Part shown: one piece after another, positions 35,653 through 44,645 of the stretch | Position numbering within the stretch: the first letter of the stretch is position 1 | Layout of the letters: the number at the start of each line of letters is the position of its first letter | Source of the DNA: Roseibium aggregatum | GTDB lineage: Bacteria > Pseudomonadota > Alphaproteobacteria > Rhizobiales > Stappiaceae | Length of the DNA: 64,000 nt | NCBI RefSeq assembly: GCF_017309185.1 | Contig: NZ_JAEKJZ010000001.1 | Location: 1,054,001 to 1,118,000 of the forward strand | Direction of reading: 5' to 3' | The notes under the pieces: generated by a model | Database searches by the model: none | Told to the model about the DNA's origin: nothing | Seen by the model: only the letters and a program-made list of their open reading frames with translations | Position numbers and translations under genes: made by a program

Positions 35653-36654
35653 TCATGCTCCAAGCGTTGCGACCAGGATCGCCTTGATCGTGTGCATGCG
35701 GTTTTCCGCCTGCTCGAAGGCGATGTTCATCGGGCTTTCGAAAACCTCTTCGGTCACCTCCATTTCGGAAATGCCGAACTTGTCGTGGATGTCCTTGCCG
35801 ACCTTGGTTTCCGTGTTGTGGAAGGCCGGCAGGCAATGCATGAACTTCACCCGGGGGTTTTCGGTCTTTTTCATCAGGTCCATGTTGACCTGATAGGGCG
35901 TGAGCAGCTTGATGCGGCTTTCCCAGACATCGGCCGGTTCACCCATGGAGACCCAGACATCGGTGTGCACGAAGTCGACGCCCTTGACGCCTTGGGAGAC
36001 ATCGTCGGTGATGGTAATGCGCGCGCCGGTCTCCGCCGCACGGGCTTTCGCAGCTTCGATGACGTCATCGTGGTTCTGGTTTGCCTTCGGCGCGACCATC
36101 CGCACGTCCATACCCATGATGGCCCCGAGCATCAGAAGCGAGTTGCCCATGTTGTTGCGGGCGTCGCCGCAGAACGCATAGGAAATCTGGCTGCGCGGCT
36201 TGTCGCAATTCTCCACCATGGTCAGCATGTCGGCGAGCATCTGGGTCGGGTGCCAGTCGTCCGTCAGGCCGTTATAGACCGGCACGCCCGCGTATTGGGC
36301 GAGTTCCTCGACCATTTTCTGGCCGGCGCCGCGAAACTCGATGGCGTCGAACATGCGCCCCAGAACCCGGGCGGTGTCCTTCATGGATTCCTTGTGACCG
36401 ATCTGTGAGCCGGACGGGTCCAGATAGGTGATATGCGCGCCCTGGTCGTGGGCCGCGACTTCGAAGGCGCAGCGGGTGCGCGTCGACGTCTTCTCGAAGA
36501 TCAGGCAGATGTTCTTGTCCGCCAGAGCCTTTTGTTCGGAACGGGCGTATTTTGCCCGCTTCAGGTCCCGGGCGAGGTCCAGAAGATAGAGCATTTCGCG
36601 CTGGCTGAAGTCGGCGATTTTCAGGTAGCTGCGGCCGCGAAGGTTAAATGCCAT
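35653..36654 (-). CDS. arcB: Ornithine carbamoyltransferase, catabolic
   Basis: The 333-residue enzyme has the carbamoyl phosphate motif [20 protein letters not shown], and the ornithine-site HCLPAFH. In the deiminase pathway it phosphorolyses citrulline to ornithine and carbamoyl phosphate. Assignment as the catabolic enzyme rests on its place between arcA and arcC and on its length, slightly longer than typical anabolic argF products. It lies 58 bases after arcA and four before arcC. Confidence 0.92.
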   Translation of the reverse strand: MAFNLRGRSYLKIADFSQREMLYLLDLARDLKRAKYARSEQKALADKNICLIFEKTSTRTRCAFEVAAHDQGAHITYLDPSGSQIGHKESMKDTARVLGRMFDAIEFRGAGQKMVEELAQYAGVPVYNGLTDDWHPTQMLADMLTMVENCDKPRSQISYAFCGDARNNMGNSLLMLGAIMGMDVRMVAPKANQNHDDVIEAAKARAAETGARITITDDVSQGVKGVDFVHTDVWVSMGEPADVWESRIKLLTPYQVNMDLMKKTENPRVKFMHCLPAFHNTETKVGKDIHDKFGISEMEVTEEVFESPMNIAFEQAENRMHTIKAILVATLGA

Positions 36655-36712
36655 GTCACGTCTCCCATGTTTTCATTGATCGTTCCGCGGTGGTGCCGCG
36701 AAGGTGTCACGC

Positions 36713-37945
36713 TCAGTAAGCCGGATCGCGCAGGATCGGGCAGGTCATGCAGTGACCGCCGCCGCGTCCGCGTCCGAGTTCGGAGCCGTGGATGGTGATC
36801 ACCTCGATGCCGGCCTTGCGCAGAAGCGTGTTGGTATGGGTATTGCGGTCGTAGCCGACGACGACGCCGGGCGCGAGCGCGACCACGTTGTTGCCGTCGT
36901 CCCACTGTTCCCGTTCCGCCTGGAAATCATTGCCGCCGGTTCCGATGACCGTGAGGTCCTTGAGGCCGAGGGCGTCCTTGTAGACGTCGAAGAGATGCGC
37001 GTCTTCCTTGCGCACATCGATGATCTGGACGCCGTCCCCGGGCCGAATGCTGAAACAGGTGATCTCGTCGACCACTTCCCGGAAGGCTGTGACCTTGTCG
37101 TGGTCGAGACAGGAGAACACCGTGTCAAGGTGCATTGCGGCACGGCTTTTCGGCATCGCGCAGGCAATAACGCGCTCGGCCGCCTCCTTCGCAAACAGGC
37201 GCTCGGCGACCTGCTGGACGGCTTGCCGGGTGGTGCGTTCACCCATGCCGATCAGCACGACGCCCTTGCCGATCGGCATTACGTCGCCGCCTTCCATGCT
37301 GGCGCTTGCGAAATCCTCGTCGCTGTCACCCCACCAGATGTCGAACTCTTCCTGAGTGAACATCGGATGGAACTTGTAAACCGCCCGCTGATAGAGGGTC
37401 TCCGGCTTGCGGGCCGGCCAGAACATCGGATTGACCGTCACGCCGCCGTAGATCCAGCAGGAGGGATCGCGTTGGAACAGCGAATTCGGGATCGGGTTGA
37501 GCAGGAATTCCGTAGGGTCGACTATCGAGCGCACCAGCGGGGTCACCATCTCCTGCGGCAGATCATGGATCGTGATGCCGCCCATCAGCAGTCTGGCCAG
37601 CTTGGCGCCGTCCAGTTCGTCCAGCCACGGGCGCATGAACCGGGCGAAGCCAGGTCCGACCAGATTGGCGGTGATCCGGCGATCGAGCACGAATTTGCGC
37701 CCTTCCGGCACCTGATCGAGCATTTCCGCCAGGAGATCCTGAAGGTCGACAACCTCAACGTCATGCGCCTTCATCTTCAGGCGGAAGTCGTCATGATCGA
37801 CCCGGGCCTGATGGACCCAAAGCACATCGTCAAACAACAGGTCGTGGCAATTGCCCGGGGTCAGTCGCTCATGCGCCACCGACGGCCGTGCCACCATTAC
37901 CTTTCGAAGCTTTCCGATCTCCGAATGCACACCCAACGTCGCCAT
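36713..37945 (-). CDS. arcA: Arginine deiminase
   Basis: The start is the ATG at 37945, five bases after GGAGG, giving 410 residues ([18 protein letters not shown]). The frame continues open upstream through the antiporter gene, but that is a shadow. Catalytic motifs are present: [23 protein letters not shown] and the nucleophilic Cys in GGGHCMTCP near the C-terminus. It hydrolyses arginine to citrulline and ammonia. The antiporter gene upstream ends 11 bases before it. Confidence 0.95.
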   Translation of the reverse strand: MATLGVHSEIGKLRKVMVARPSVAHERLTPGNCHDLLFDDVLWVHQARVDHDDFRLKMKAHDVEVVDLQDLLAEMLDQVPEGRKFVLDRRITANLVGPGFARFMRPWLDELDGAKLARLLMGGITIHDLPQEMVTPLVRSIVDPTEFLLNPIPNSLFQRDPSCWIYGGVTVNPMFWPARKPETLYQRAVYKFHPMFTQEEFDIWWGDSDEDFASASMEGGDVMPIGKGVVLIGMGERTTRQAVQQVAERLFAKEAAERVIACAMPKSRAAMHLDTVFSCLDHDKVTAFREVVDEITCFSIRPGDGVQIIDVRKEDAHLFDVYKDALGLKDLTVIGTGGNDFQAEREQWDDGNNVVALAPGVVVGYDRNTHTNTLLRKAGIEVITIHGSELGRGRGGGHCMTCPILRDPAY

Positions 37946-37956
37946 GCTTTCCTCCA

Positions 37957-39309
37957 TTAGTCGATTTGTAGAGAGCCGTCGGTCGGCTGTCCCGCCTGCC
38001 GCAACCGGATCAGTACGTAGACCGGTATGCCCGCCAGCAGCAAAAGGAAGCCAAAGAAGACCACGTCTTCCCCCGAGCCGTAGACAGCCCACAGGGAGTA
38101 GACGAAACCGAGCAGTCCGAGACCGCCGATGCCGATCAGCGATCGGTCTTTCAGTGTTTCGCCGCGCTTGAGTCGGATGACGATTTCCGCCGCTGCGCAA
38201 AAGGCGTAGGGCACGAGACTCGCCATGGTGGCCAGAAGGATGATGAAGGTGAAGGCTTCGACGAGCCCCTTGGAAAAGTTCATGACGATCAGGATGCTGG
38301 CCAAAAGGTTCGAAATGACCAGAGCGTTGGCCGGTGTGCCGGAAGCGGTCACCTTGGCGAAGATATCCGGAAAGACCCGGTCGAGCGCGGCGCCATAGGG
38401 CACTTGGCCCGACAGCAGGGTAAAGCCGTTGAGCGTTCCGAACGTGGAGACAACGGCGCCGGCTGCCACCAGAACTCCGCCCGTGACGCCCCACATGCTG
38501 GAGGCGACGTCGGCGAGGGGAGCGGCTGAGGCCGCGAGCCTTGCTCCCGGAAGGACCCCGATGGCGACGGCCGTTACCGAAATATAGATGGCTGCGGCAA
38601 AGACCACGCCGATAATGGTCGCCCTGGGAATGGTGACTTCGGGCCGGTACACGTTGCCGGCCGGCACGGTGGCCGACTCCAGACCGAGATACGCCCACAA
38701 AGTCAGTGCGGCGGTTGCCGAGATTGCCGCAATGTCCGATTTTCCGGAAACGTTCATCGGCGTGAAATGCTCCGGCTGCAACCAGAACCAGCCGAACAGA
38801 CCGATGGCGAGCAGCGGCAGTACCTTCAAGACGGTGGTAAGCACCTGAACGAACCCGGCCTCCTTCACACCGCGGATGTTGACCATGGTCAGGACCCAGA
38901 TCGCGGTCAGGGCCGTGCCCAGCCCGTACAGGCTGTTTTCGCCGATGGCGGGGAACAGGAAGGCCAGATATCCGACGAATGCGACAGCAACGGCCGCATT
39001 GCCCGACCAGAGCGCGATCCAGTACCCCCAGGCAATCAGAAATCCCGCGAAGTCTCCGAATCCTTCGCGTGTGTAGGTATAGGGGCCGCCGGGTTTCGCC
39101 GTCAGCCGGGCGAGCCGCCCGAAGACAAGGGCGAGCGTTATGGCGCCGAGAGATGTCAGGGTCCATCCGTAGAGCGAGATGGCGCCGAATCCGGCGAGCG
39201 AGGCAGGCAGCAGGAAAACGCCCGAGCCGATCATGTTTCCGACCACGAGAGCGGTGCACGCAATCAGCCCCAGATCTTTCGCGGTTTCGGGAGTGGAAAC
39301 GTCCGCCAT
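37957..39309 (-). CDS. APC-family arginine antiporter, AdiC-like
   Basis: The 450-residue protein has about 12 helices and the APC-family helix 1 signature [16 protein letters not shown], almost the same as in AdiC, and [15 protein letters not shown] on the helix 2-3 loop. It should exchange extracellular arginine for ornithine (or citrulline) in step with the deiminase pathway. It lies 11 bases before arcA in the same operon, 67 bases after the YfcC-type carrier gene. Substrates are inferred from context and AdiC resemblance. Confidence 0.85.
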   Translation of the reverse strand: MADVSTPETAKDLGLIACTALVVGNMIGSGVFLLPASLAGFGAISLYGWTLTSLGAITLALVFGRLARLTAKPGGPYTYTREGFGDFAGFLIAWGYWIALWSGNAAVAVAFVGYLAFLFPAIGENSLYGLGTALTAIWVLTMVNIRGVKEAGFVQVLTTVLKVLPLLAIGLFGWFWLQPEHFTPMNVSGKSDIAAISATAALTLWAYLGLESATVPAGNVYRPEVTIPRATIIGVVFAAAIYISVTAVAIGVLPGARLAASAAPLADVASSMWGVTGGVLVAAGAVVSTFGTLNGFTLLSGQVPYGAALDRVFPDIFAKVTASGTPANALVISNLLASILIVMNFSKGLVEAFTFIILLATMASLVPYAFCAAAEIVIRLKRGETLKDRSLIGIGGLGLLGFVYSLWAVYGSGEDVVFFGFLLLLAGIPVYVLIRLRQAGQPTDGSLQID

Positions 39310-39376
39310 GTTCGATCAGTCGCTCGAGTGTTGAAACAAGGACGGCTGCATGGCAGCCGTCGAACGGTCGCAACGG

Positions 39377-40792
39377 TCAGACGGACACGCTGAGCACCAC
39401 CGTGATCAGGACCGCCAGAATGACAAGAAGTGGCCATGTGAACCGCAGCCACCTGTCGTAGGAGACGCGTCCGATGGCCAGCCCGCCCATGACGACGGCG
39501 AAGGTCGGGTTGATCAGGTTCACCAGCCCGTTGGCCGATTGGTAGGCGGTGACCACCGCGTCGCGGCTGACCGAAGAGAAATCGGCGAGCGGCGCCATGA
39601 TCGGCATGGTCAGAACCGCAAGGCCCGATGACGACGGCACGAAGAAGGACAGGGCGACCTCGAGCCAGAACATGACGTTGATAAAGGCGGTTGTGCCCAG
39701 ACCGCTCACCGCCTGTTCAGACCAGTAAAGGATGGTGTCGGTGATCTTGCCGGCGTCCATGACGACGACAATGCCGCGGGCGACGCCGATGATCAGCGCG
39801 ACCCCGAGAAGATCGCGCGCACCGTCTATGAAGGTGTCGACGAATTCATGTTCCCCCATGCGGGCGACGACCCCCACAAGAATGGCCGCGGCCAGGAACA
39901 GGGCCGACATCTCGCCCATCCACCAGCCGAGCACCGAAACGCCGTAAATCAGAAGTGCGAAGCTCAGCACGAAGATTGTCAGCACGATCTTGTGCGTCAG
40001 CGTGAACTCCGTACCCTTGTCTTCATCGTCTGTCCGAGCCGCTGTTCCCTTGAAGAAATGCGCCTCGTTGTCGGCTTTCATATCGTAGACGAGCGATTTG
40101 GACGGATCCGCCTTGACCTTTTCGGCATAGCGCATCACCCAGATGACACAGGCGAGCCAGCCGAGCACGAGAATGATGACGCGCGCGAAAATGCCGTCGG
40201 TGAAGGGAATGCCCGCGGCGTTGGCGGCAATCACGGTCGCAAAGGGGTTGATCGTGGAGCCGAGCGTGCCGATCCCCGCGCCCAGCATGATGATGGCCAC
40301 GCCCGTGACCGTGTCGTATCCCGCGCGCATCATCACCGGTATGATTAGCGCATAGAAGGCGAGGGACTCTTCCGCCATGCCGTAGATCGTGCCGCCGGCG
40401 GCAAAGAAGGCCATCAGGATCGGAATCATCCATCGTTCCTGTCCCTTCAGGGCTACCATCACCTTGCCGATTCCCGCATCAATCGCTCCGGTGCGGGTGA
40501 CGACCATCAAAAAACCGCCGATGACGAGCACAAAGACCGCCACATCGATCGCGTTGGCCTGGTTTGTATCCGGATCGTAGAGGCCTCTGATGGGGGCCAT
40601 GAAGACGTCGACAACACCCTGCGGATCCCCTTCAACCGTGTGGTAGGTGCCTGGCACCGGCACGGCGCGTCCCAAAGCCTCGTTTTCCACCCGGTCGTAT
40701 TGACCGGCCGGAACGATCCAGGTGGCCGCCGCCACCAGGACGATCAGTGCGAAGAGAATCGTGAAAGCTGTCGGGAATTGGAACTTGGACAT
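39377..40792 (-). CDS. YfcC-family amino acid carrier (ArcD-like)
   Basis: The 471-residue membrane protein has about 12 helices and the YfcC/ArcD2-type segments FPTAFTILFALIVLVAAATWIVPAGQY, NAIDVAVFVLVIGGFLMV, MAEESLAFYALIIP and GAGIGTLGSTINPFAT. Relatives are linked to arginine/ornithine exchange in arc operons. As first gene of this operon it is likely the second arginine or citrulline transporter. The region upstream contains a TATACT-like -10 on the minus strand (40875-40870). Confidence 0.82.
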   Translation of the reverse strand: MSKFQFPTAFTILFALIVLVAAATWIVPAGQYDRVENEALGRAVPVPGTYHTVEGDPQGVVDVFMAPIRGLYDPDTNQANAIDVAVFVLVIGGFLMVVTRTGAIDAGIGKVMVALKGQERWMIPILMAFFAAGGTIYGMAEESLAFYALIIPVMMRAGYDTVTGVAIIMLGAGIGTLGSTINPFATVIAANAAGIPFTDGIFARVIILVLGWLACVIWVMRYAEKVKADPSKSLVYDMKADNEAHFFKGTAARTDDEDKGTEFTLTHKIVLTIFVLSFALLIYGVSVLGWWMGEMSALFLAAAILVGVVARMGEHEFVDTFIDGARDLLGVALIIGVARGIVVVMDAGKITDTILYWSEQAVSGLGTTAFINVMFWLEVALSFFVPSSSGLAVLTMPIMAPLADFSSVSRDAVVTAYQSANGLVNLINPTFAVVMGGLAIGRVSYDRWLRFTWPLLVILAVLITVVLSVSV

Positions 40793-41266
40793 TTTCAGAC
40801 CCGTTGACGGTGTGAAATCCGTGAGAGGCTCTAAGCCTGCTGCACAGGGAAATTGATAACAACTCCGGTAGTATACGTAGTTTTTAGAATGCGTCGCGCA
40901 AATTTTGGAATGTGAAAAGTAAAAATGAAGCGTGTGACGCTGTGAAGACGCTTGATTGCTGCGGTGCGGTAAATTTTTGCGAAGGGAGATTCAAGTAATT
41001 AAATTGGATGACAGGAATTTTATCTGCAATTTAGTTGTTTTGCGGCGGTTTTATGTGTTTGACTTAAGGTCTATATTTATAGAAATAATAAGATTGTGTA
41101 TTGTGAGAGTAAAACTTTTGCGAGTTCTGGCTTTGGGCTCTGAAGCTGCTGGAATTCTGCAAGCGCATCGAAATTTAATGCCAAGTGCCATTGGCCAAGA
41201 CTTCTGGTGCCTCCGGACAGAGGCAGCCGCAGTCCGGTGGAAGACCTTTGGCTCTCTCCCGGACGG
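40793..41266. other. 474-bp A/T-rich intergenic region
   Basis: It lies between the start of the arc operon and the end of a PilZ gene. The A/T-rich part runs about 40860-41160. A frame across 40956-41270 has unusual composition and no ribosome site, and I do not call it. No FNR-type box was found before the arc operon. Confidence 0.5.
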
Positions 41267-41761
41267 TTAGCGTCTCATGCCGAATCCGGATTTGCCGGCA
41301 CCTGACGGTCTGGAAACCCGAACGGGCTCGGACGGGGCCGGCACTTGTTTTTCGCTGTTGCGTTTGCGGGCGAAGAAATCGTCCGGTGAGACCTGCCGGT
41401 CGTCGTGCGCTTCGGCCACTGCTTGTTCGGAGGCCCGCAGCACCTGGGAGCGCAACTTGCCCACCCGGCGTTTTGCGCTGATGAACTCGACCCCGCAGCG
41501 CAGGCCGTCCGCCCAGCGTTTTTCACAGGTGACCTCGAAATCTTCGAGGTCGATCTGCAAAACGAATTCCGGAGGCAAAAGAAAGGCTTGCTCGAATTCC
41601 AGCTTGGCGCCGTTTTCGGAAAGGTTGCGCACGATGCAGGGAACGGACCGCAGGCCGCGCTGAAAGACCAGCTTTCCCCTTTTCAGGGAGCGGGGCCTTG
41701 GGGCGCGTTCCTTGTAATCGCCGTCCTCGTCTGCCGGTCCTTGAGAGGCGCGTGTTTCCAT
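41267..41761 (-). CDS. PilZ-domain protein, copy 1
   Basis: The 164-residue protein has a PilZ domain at about residues 25-105: RGKLVFQRGLRSVPCIVRNLSENGAKLEF carries the NxSxxG c-di-GMP motif (NLSENG). The RxxxR element is only partly visible in the basic PRSLKRG stretch. After the domain comes a charged helix and a short tail ending SGFGMRR. It shares about two thirds of its PilZ residues with the gene at 41892, and both have the SPDDFFARK-like motif and Gly-rich end, so they arose by duplication. Likely a c-di-GMP effector; the target is unknown. Confidence 0.8.
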   Translation of the reverse strand: METRASQGPADEDGDYKERAPRPRSLKRGKLVFQRGLRSVPCIVRNLSENGAKLEFEQAFLLPPEFVLQIDLEDFEVTCEKRWADGLRCGVEFISAKRRVGKLRSQVLRASEQAVAEAHDDRQVSPDDFFARKRNSEKQVPAPSEPVRVSRPSGAGKSGFGMRR

Positions 41762-41891
41762 AGTCGGTCAGTCCAGGTCACGTCGTTGAGGGGCGTCCGG
41801 CCGCCACCGGCCGTCCCGTCTCACGAGACTAGCAACAAAGACATTGTCAATTCGTGAAGGAGCGGGAGATCCTGCCCGGCACGAAGCGCAG

Positions 41892-42398
41892 CTACCGTCT
41901 TTTTCCGAAACCCGGCTTTCCGCCACCGGCCGGCCGGACATTCTGTGCCGGTTCGGGCGCGGTTTCCTGTTGGGCGTAATAGTGCTTCCTGGTGAAGAAG
42001 TTGTCCGGGCTGTCGTGGCGCTCGTCAATGTCGTTTTTGAGTGCCTCGTCCGAGCTTTTGAGTACCTGGGCGCGCTGCTGGTGAACCGGACGTTTCTCGC
42101 TGATGAACTGCACGCCGCATCGCAGCCCTTCTTCCCAGCGTCTTTCGCAGGTGACCTCGTAATCTTCCAGATCGATATGCAGCTCGAATTCCTTGGGAAG
42201 CAGATAAGCCTGATCGAACTGGAGCATCGCTCCGCCGTCGGAAATGTTCCGGACGGTGCAGGGAAGGGACCTCAAACCGTTCTGAAAGACCATCTTGCCT
42301 TTCTTGAACACGCGCGCCCGCCGTGCGCGTGGGACCAGTTCGCGGTCATCGTCTCCATTCGCTGGTATTGTCGGCGGCGCTGAACTAAGTTCCGGCAT
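41892..42398 (-). CDS. PilZ-domain protein, copy 2
   Basis: The first ATG beyond the shared region is 42398, giving 168 residues. The open frame upstream of it lacks family similarity. The PilZ domain (GKMVFQNGLRSLPCTVRNISDGG) is closely related to that of the 41267 gene, and the tail SPDNFFTRK...KPGFGKRR is parallel to its tail. The basic segment RARRARVFKKG precedes the domain. The 130 bases between the two genes may contain a separate promoter. Confidence 0.8.
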   Translation of the reverse strand: MPELSSAPPTIPANGDDDRELVPRARRARVFKKGKMVFQNGLRSLPCTVRNISDGGAMLQFDQAYLLPKEFELHIDLEDYEVTCERRWEEGLRCGVQFISEKRPVHQQRAQVLKSSDEALKNDIDERHDSPDNFFTRKHYYAQQETAPEPAQNVRPAGGGKPGFGKRR

Positions 42399-42818
42399 CC
42401 TTGACTCACATCTGTGTCTGTCTCTGGGGCGACATATGATTGTTTTTCTTGTATTTGGACACAAATGCCTTGCCAATCCGTGAATCCTCACCATGACAAG
42501 CAGAAGTTTAGGTGAGTTTTTCTAAAATTCGAACTTGTTTCTCCGAAAAACGAAACAAAACCCCGGGTGATCTCGCGATGGCTTGGCGAAATTTTCTTTT
42601 TGGCACTAATCGTGGAATGCTATTCCTTGAATTGACACAATTAGTCTTTTTTTATAGGTCGCAGAATAAAACGGGCTGACAATGTGCTGTACTCGGAGCA
42701 TCCTTCCGTCGGATAGACGTTGGGTGCTCTAAATTATTTGAAAACTAGATCGATTTTCTCCTCGTTCCCAAGTTGAGAGGAGGTAGGTCGGAAGATTAAC
42801 GCGTGAGTTGAGGCGCTG
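42399..42818. other. 420-bp intergenic region with candidate cysQ promoter
   Basis: It separates the PilZ gene start from cysQ. TTGACA (42632-42637) followed by an A/T-rich TATAGG stretch (42653-42658; spacing 15) may be a promoter for cysQ. GGAAT-GCT-ATTCC (42614-42626) is a small inverted repeat beside it. A GAGCATCC/GGGTGCTC stem with one wobble pair (about 42696-42730) lies in the presumed leader. Confidence 0.4.
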
Positions 42819-43640
42819 ATGACCGAAGAACAGATATCCTATTTGATCCAGCTTTCCATCCGGGCCGGAGAGGAGATCCTGAAGATCTACGCGGAACCGT
42901 TTGAGGTTGAGAACAAGGCGGACGGCTCACCTGTCACGGTGGCGGATGCCGCAGCGGAAAAGATTATCCTGAAGGGATTGGCCGAACGGTTCCCCGATGT
43001 GCCCGTGGTCGCGGAAGAGGCGGTTGAAGCCGGTCAGCTTCCGCGTGTCGGCAGCAGCTATTTCCTGGTCGATCCGCTCGACGGCACGAAGGAGTTCCTG
43101 AAGAAGAACGGCGAATTCACGGTCAATATCGCTCTTGTCGAGGAAGGAGCGCCCGTCTTCGGCGTTGTGGCAGCTCCGGCGCTCGGCGAAATTTACTGGG
43201 TCGGTGCGTCGGCATCGGCCTTCAAGGGACGGATCGACAACGGGGCCGTGACCGACATCGAGGCTATCGCGGTCAGAGCGGCGCCGGAAACCGGCCTTAG
43301 CGTTCTCGCCAGCCGGTCCCACATGTCCGCGGAAACCGCGGAGCTCATCGGCAGGCTGAATGTGGCAGAGACGCTTTCCGTGGGGTCTTCGCTCAAGCTC
43401 TGCTGGGTTGCGGCTGGCAAGGCGGATCTTTATCCGCGCCTGGCGCCGACCATGCAATGGGATATCGCGGCGGGCGATGCCGTGGTGCGCGCGGCCGGCG
43501 GCAGCGTCGTTTTTGCCGAGACCGGAGAAGATTTCGTCTACCGGGTCGCGGACAACGCCGGCAAGGACGACTTGCGCAACCCGCATTTCATCGCCGTCAG
43601 CAGCAAGGCGCTGCTGCCAGACCTCGCGTCGGCCGCGTGA
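42819..43640 (+). CDS. cysQ: 3'(2'),5'-bisphosphate nucleotidase
   Basis: The 273-residue protein belongs to the lithium-sensitive phosphatase family: VAEEAVEAG and DPLDGTKEF bind metal, and WDIAAGDAVVRAAGG is the C-terminal signature. It removes PAP, the by-product of PAPS reduction or sulfotransfer. GAGG five bases before ATG 42819 supports the start. It is followed by cysD after 74 bases, and likely co-transcribed with it. Confidence 0.92.
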   Translation: MTEEQISYLIQLSIRAGEEILKIYAEPFEVENKADGSPVTVADAAAEKIILKGLAERFPDVPVVAEEAVEAGQLPRVGSSYFLVDPLDGTKEFLKKNGEFTVNIALVEEGAPVFGVVAAPALGEIYWVGASASAFKGRIDNGAVTDIEAIAVRAAPETGLSVLASRSHMSAETAELIGRLNVAETLSVGSSLKLCWVAAGKADLYPRLAPTMQWDIAAGDAVVRAAGGSVVFAETGEDFVYRVADNAGKDDLRNPHFIAVSSKALLPDLASAA

Positions 43641-43714
43641 GGCGCCGCCGAAGGGAACCGAACTCAGTTTAACGAATGGAAAGGCCGGTTTGCCGGTCCA
43701 ACGGGAAAGCGATA

Positions 43715-44644
43715 ATGAACATGCAATCTCACGGCATGACGCCCGAGCGCCTCAGCAATCTGAAGCGTCTCGAGGCGGAAAGCATCCATATTATCCGCGA
43801 AGTGGCGGCCGAGTTCTCCAATCCGGTGATGCTTTATTCCATCGGCAAGGATTCGGGCGTCATGCTGCACCTGGCCATGAAGGCTTTTTATCCTTCAAAG
43901 CCGCCGTTTCCGCTGCTTCATGTGGATACCACCTGGAAATTCCGGGACATGATCACCTTCCGAGACGAAACGGCCAAACGCCTCGGCATGGACCTCATCG
44001 TCCACACCAACCCGGAAGGGATTGAGAAGAACATCAGCCCGTTCGAGCATGGCTCTTCGGTGCATACGCACATTATGAAGACCGAGGCTCTCAAGCAGGC
44101 CTTGAACAAATACGGCTTCGACGCGGCTTTCGGCGGCGCGCGCCGGGACGAGGAAAAGTCCCGCGCAAAGGAACGGGTGTTCTCCTTCCGCAACACCAAC
44201 CACGGTTGGGACCCCAAGAACCAGCGTCCGGAACTCTGGAGCCTCTACAATGCCCGCATTTCCAAGGGGGAGAGCATCCGGGCCTTCCCGCTGTCCAACT
44301 GGACCGAGCTCGATATCTGGCAGTACATCCTGACGGAAAACATCCCGATGGTGCCGCTTTATTTCGCCGCCCAGCGCCCGGTGGTGGAGCGCGACGGCAT
44401 GCTGATCATGGTCGACGACGAGCGCATGAAGCTGCTTCCGGGTGAAACGGTCGTGGAAAAAATGGTCCGCTTCCGGACGCTTGGCTGTTATCCGCTGACC
44501 GGTGCGATTGAATCGGACGCCGACACGTTGCCCGCGATCGTCCGCGAAATGCTGATTGCCCGCACGTCCGAGCGCCAGGGCCGTCTGATCGACAAGGATG
44601 AAAGCGCGTCGATGGAAAAGAAAAAGCGGGAAGGGTATTTCTAA
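43715..44644 (+). CDS. cysD: Sulfate adenylyltransferase small subunit
   Basis: The 309-residue protein (ATG 43715 after GGGAAAG) is a PP-loop ATP pyrophosphatase: [16 protein letters not shown] near residue 40, [27 protein letters not shown] and the [13 protein letters not shown] segment. With CysN it forms ATP sulfurylase, making APS from sulfate. CysNC starts one base after its stop, so translation is coupled. Confidence 0.95.
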   Translation: MNMQSHGMTPERLSNLKRLEAESIHIIREVAAEFSNPVMLYSIGKDSGVMLHLAMKAFYPSKPPFPLLHVDTTWKFRDMITFRDETAKRLGMDLIVHTNPEGIEKNISPFEHGSSVHTHIMKTEALKQALNKYGFDAAFGGARRDEEKSRAKERVFSFRNTNHGWDPKNQRPELWSLYNARISKGESIRAFPLSNWTELDIWQYILTENIPMVPLYFAAQRPVVERDGMLIMVDDERMKLLPGETVVEKMVRFRTLGCYPLTGAIESDADTLPAIVREMLIARTSERQGRLIDKDESASMEKKKREGYF

Positions 44645-44645
44645 G

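Noticed and set aside
37946..39373. Apparent 5' extension of arcA into one 886-codon frame
   Set aside because: The extension is an out-of-frame reading of the antiporter gene; arcA has its own ribosome site and a family-typical start at 37945.
40793..40930. FNR/ANR box before the arginine deiminase operon
   Set aside because: Only a half-site (ATCAA in the minus strand near 40855) is found, with no matching TTGAT at the right distance.
40956..41270. A 104-codon frame in the A/T-rich gap
   Set aside because: No ribosome site, no recognised family, unusual composition even for a membrane peptide.
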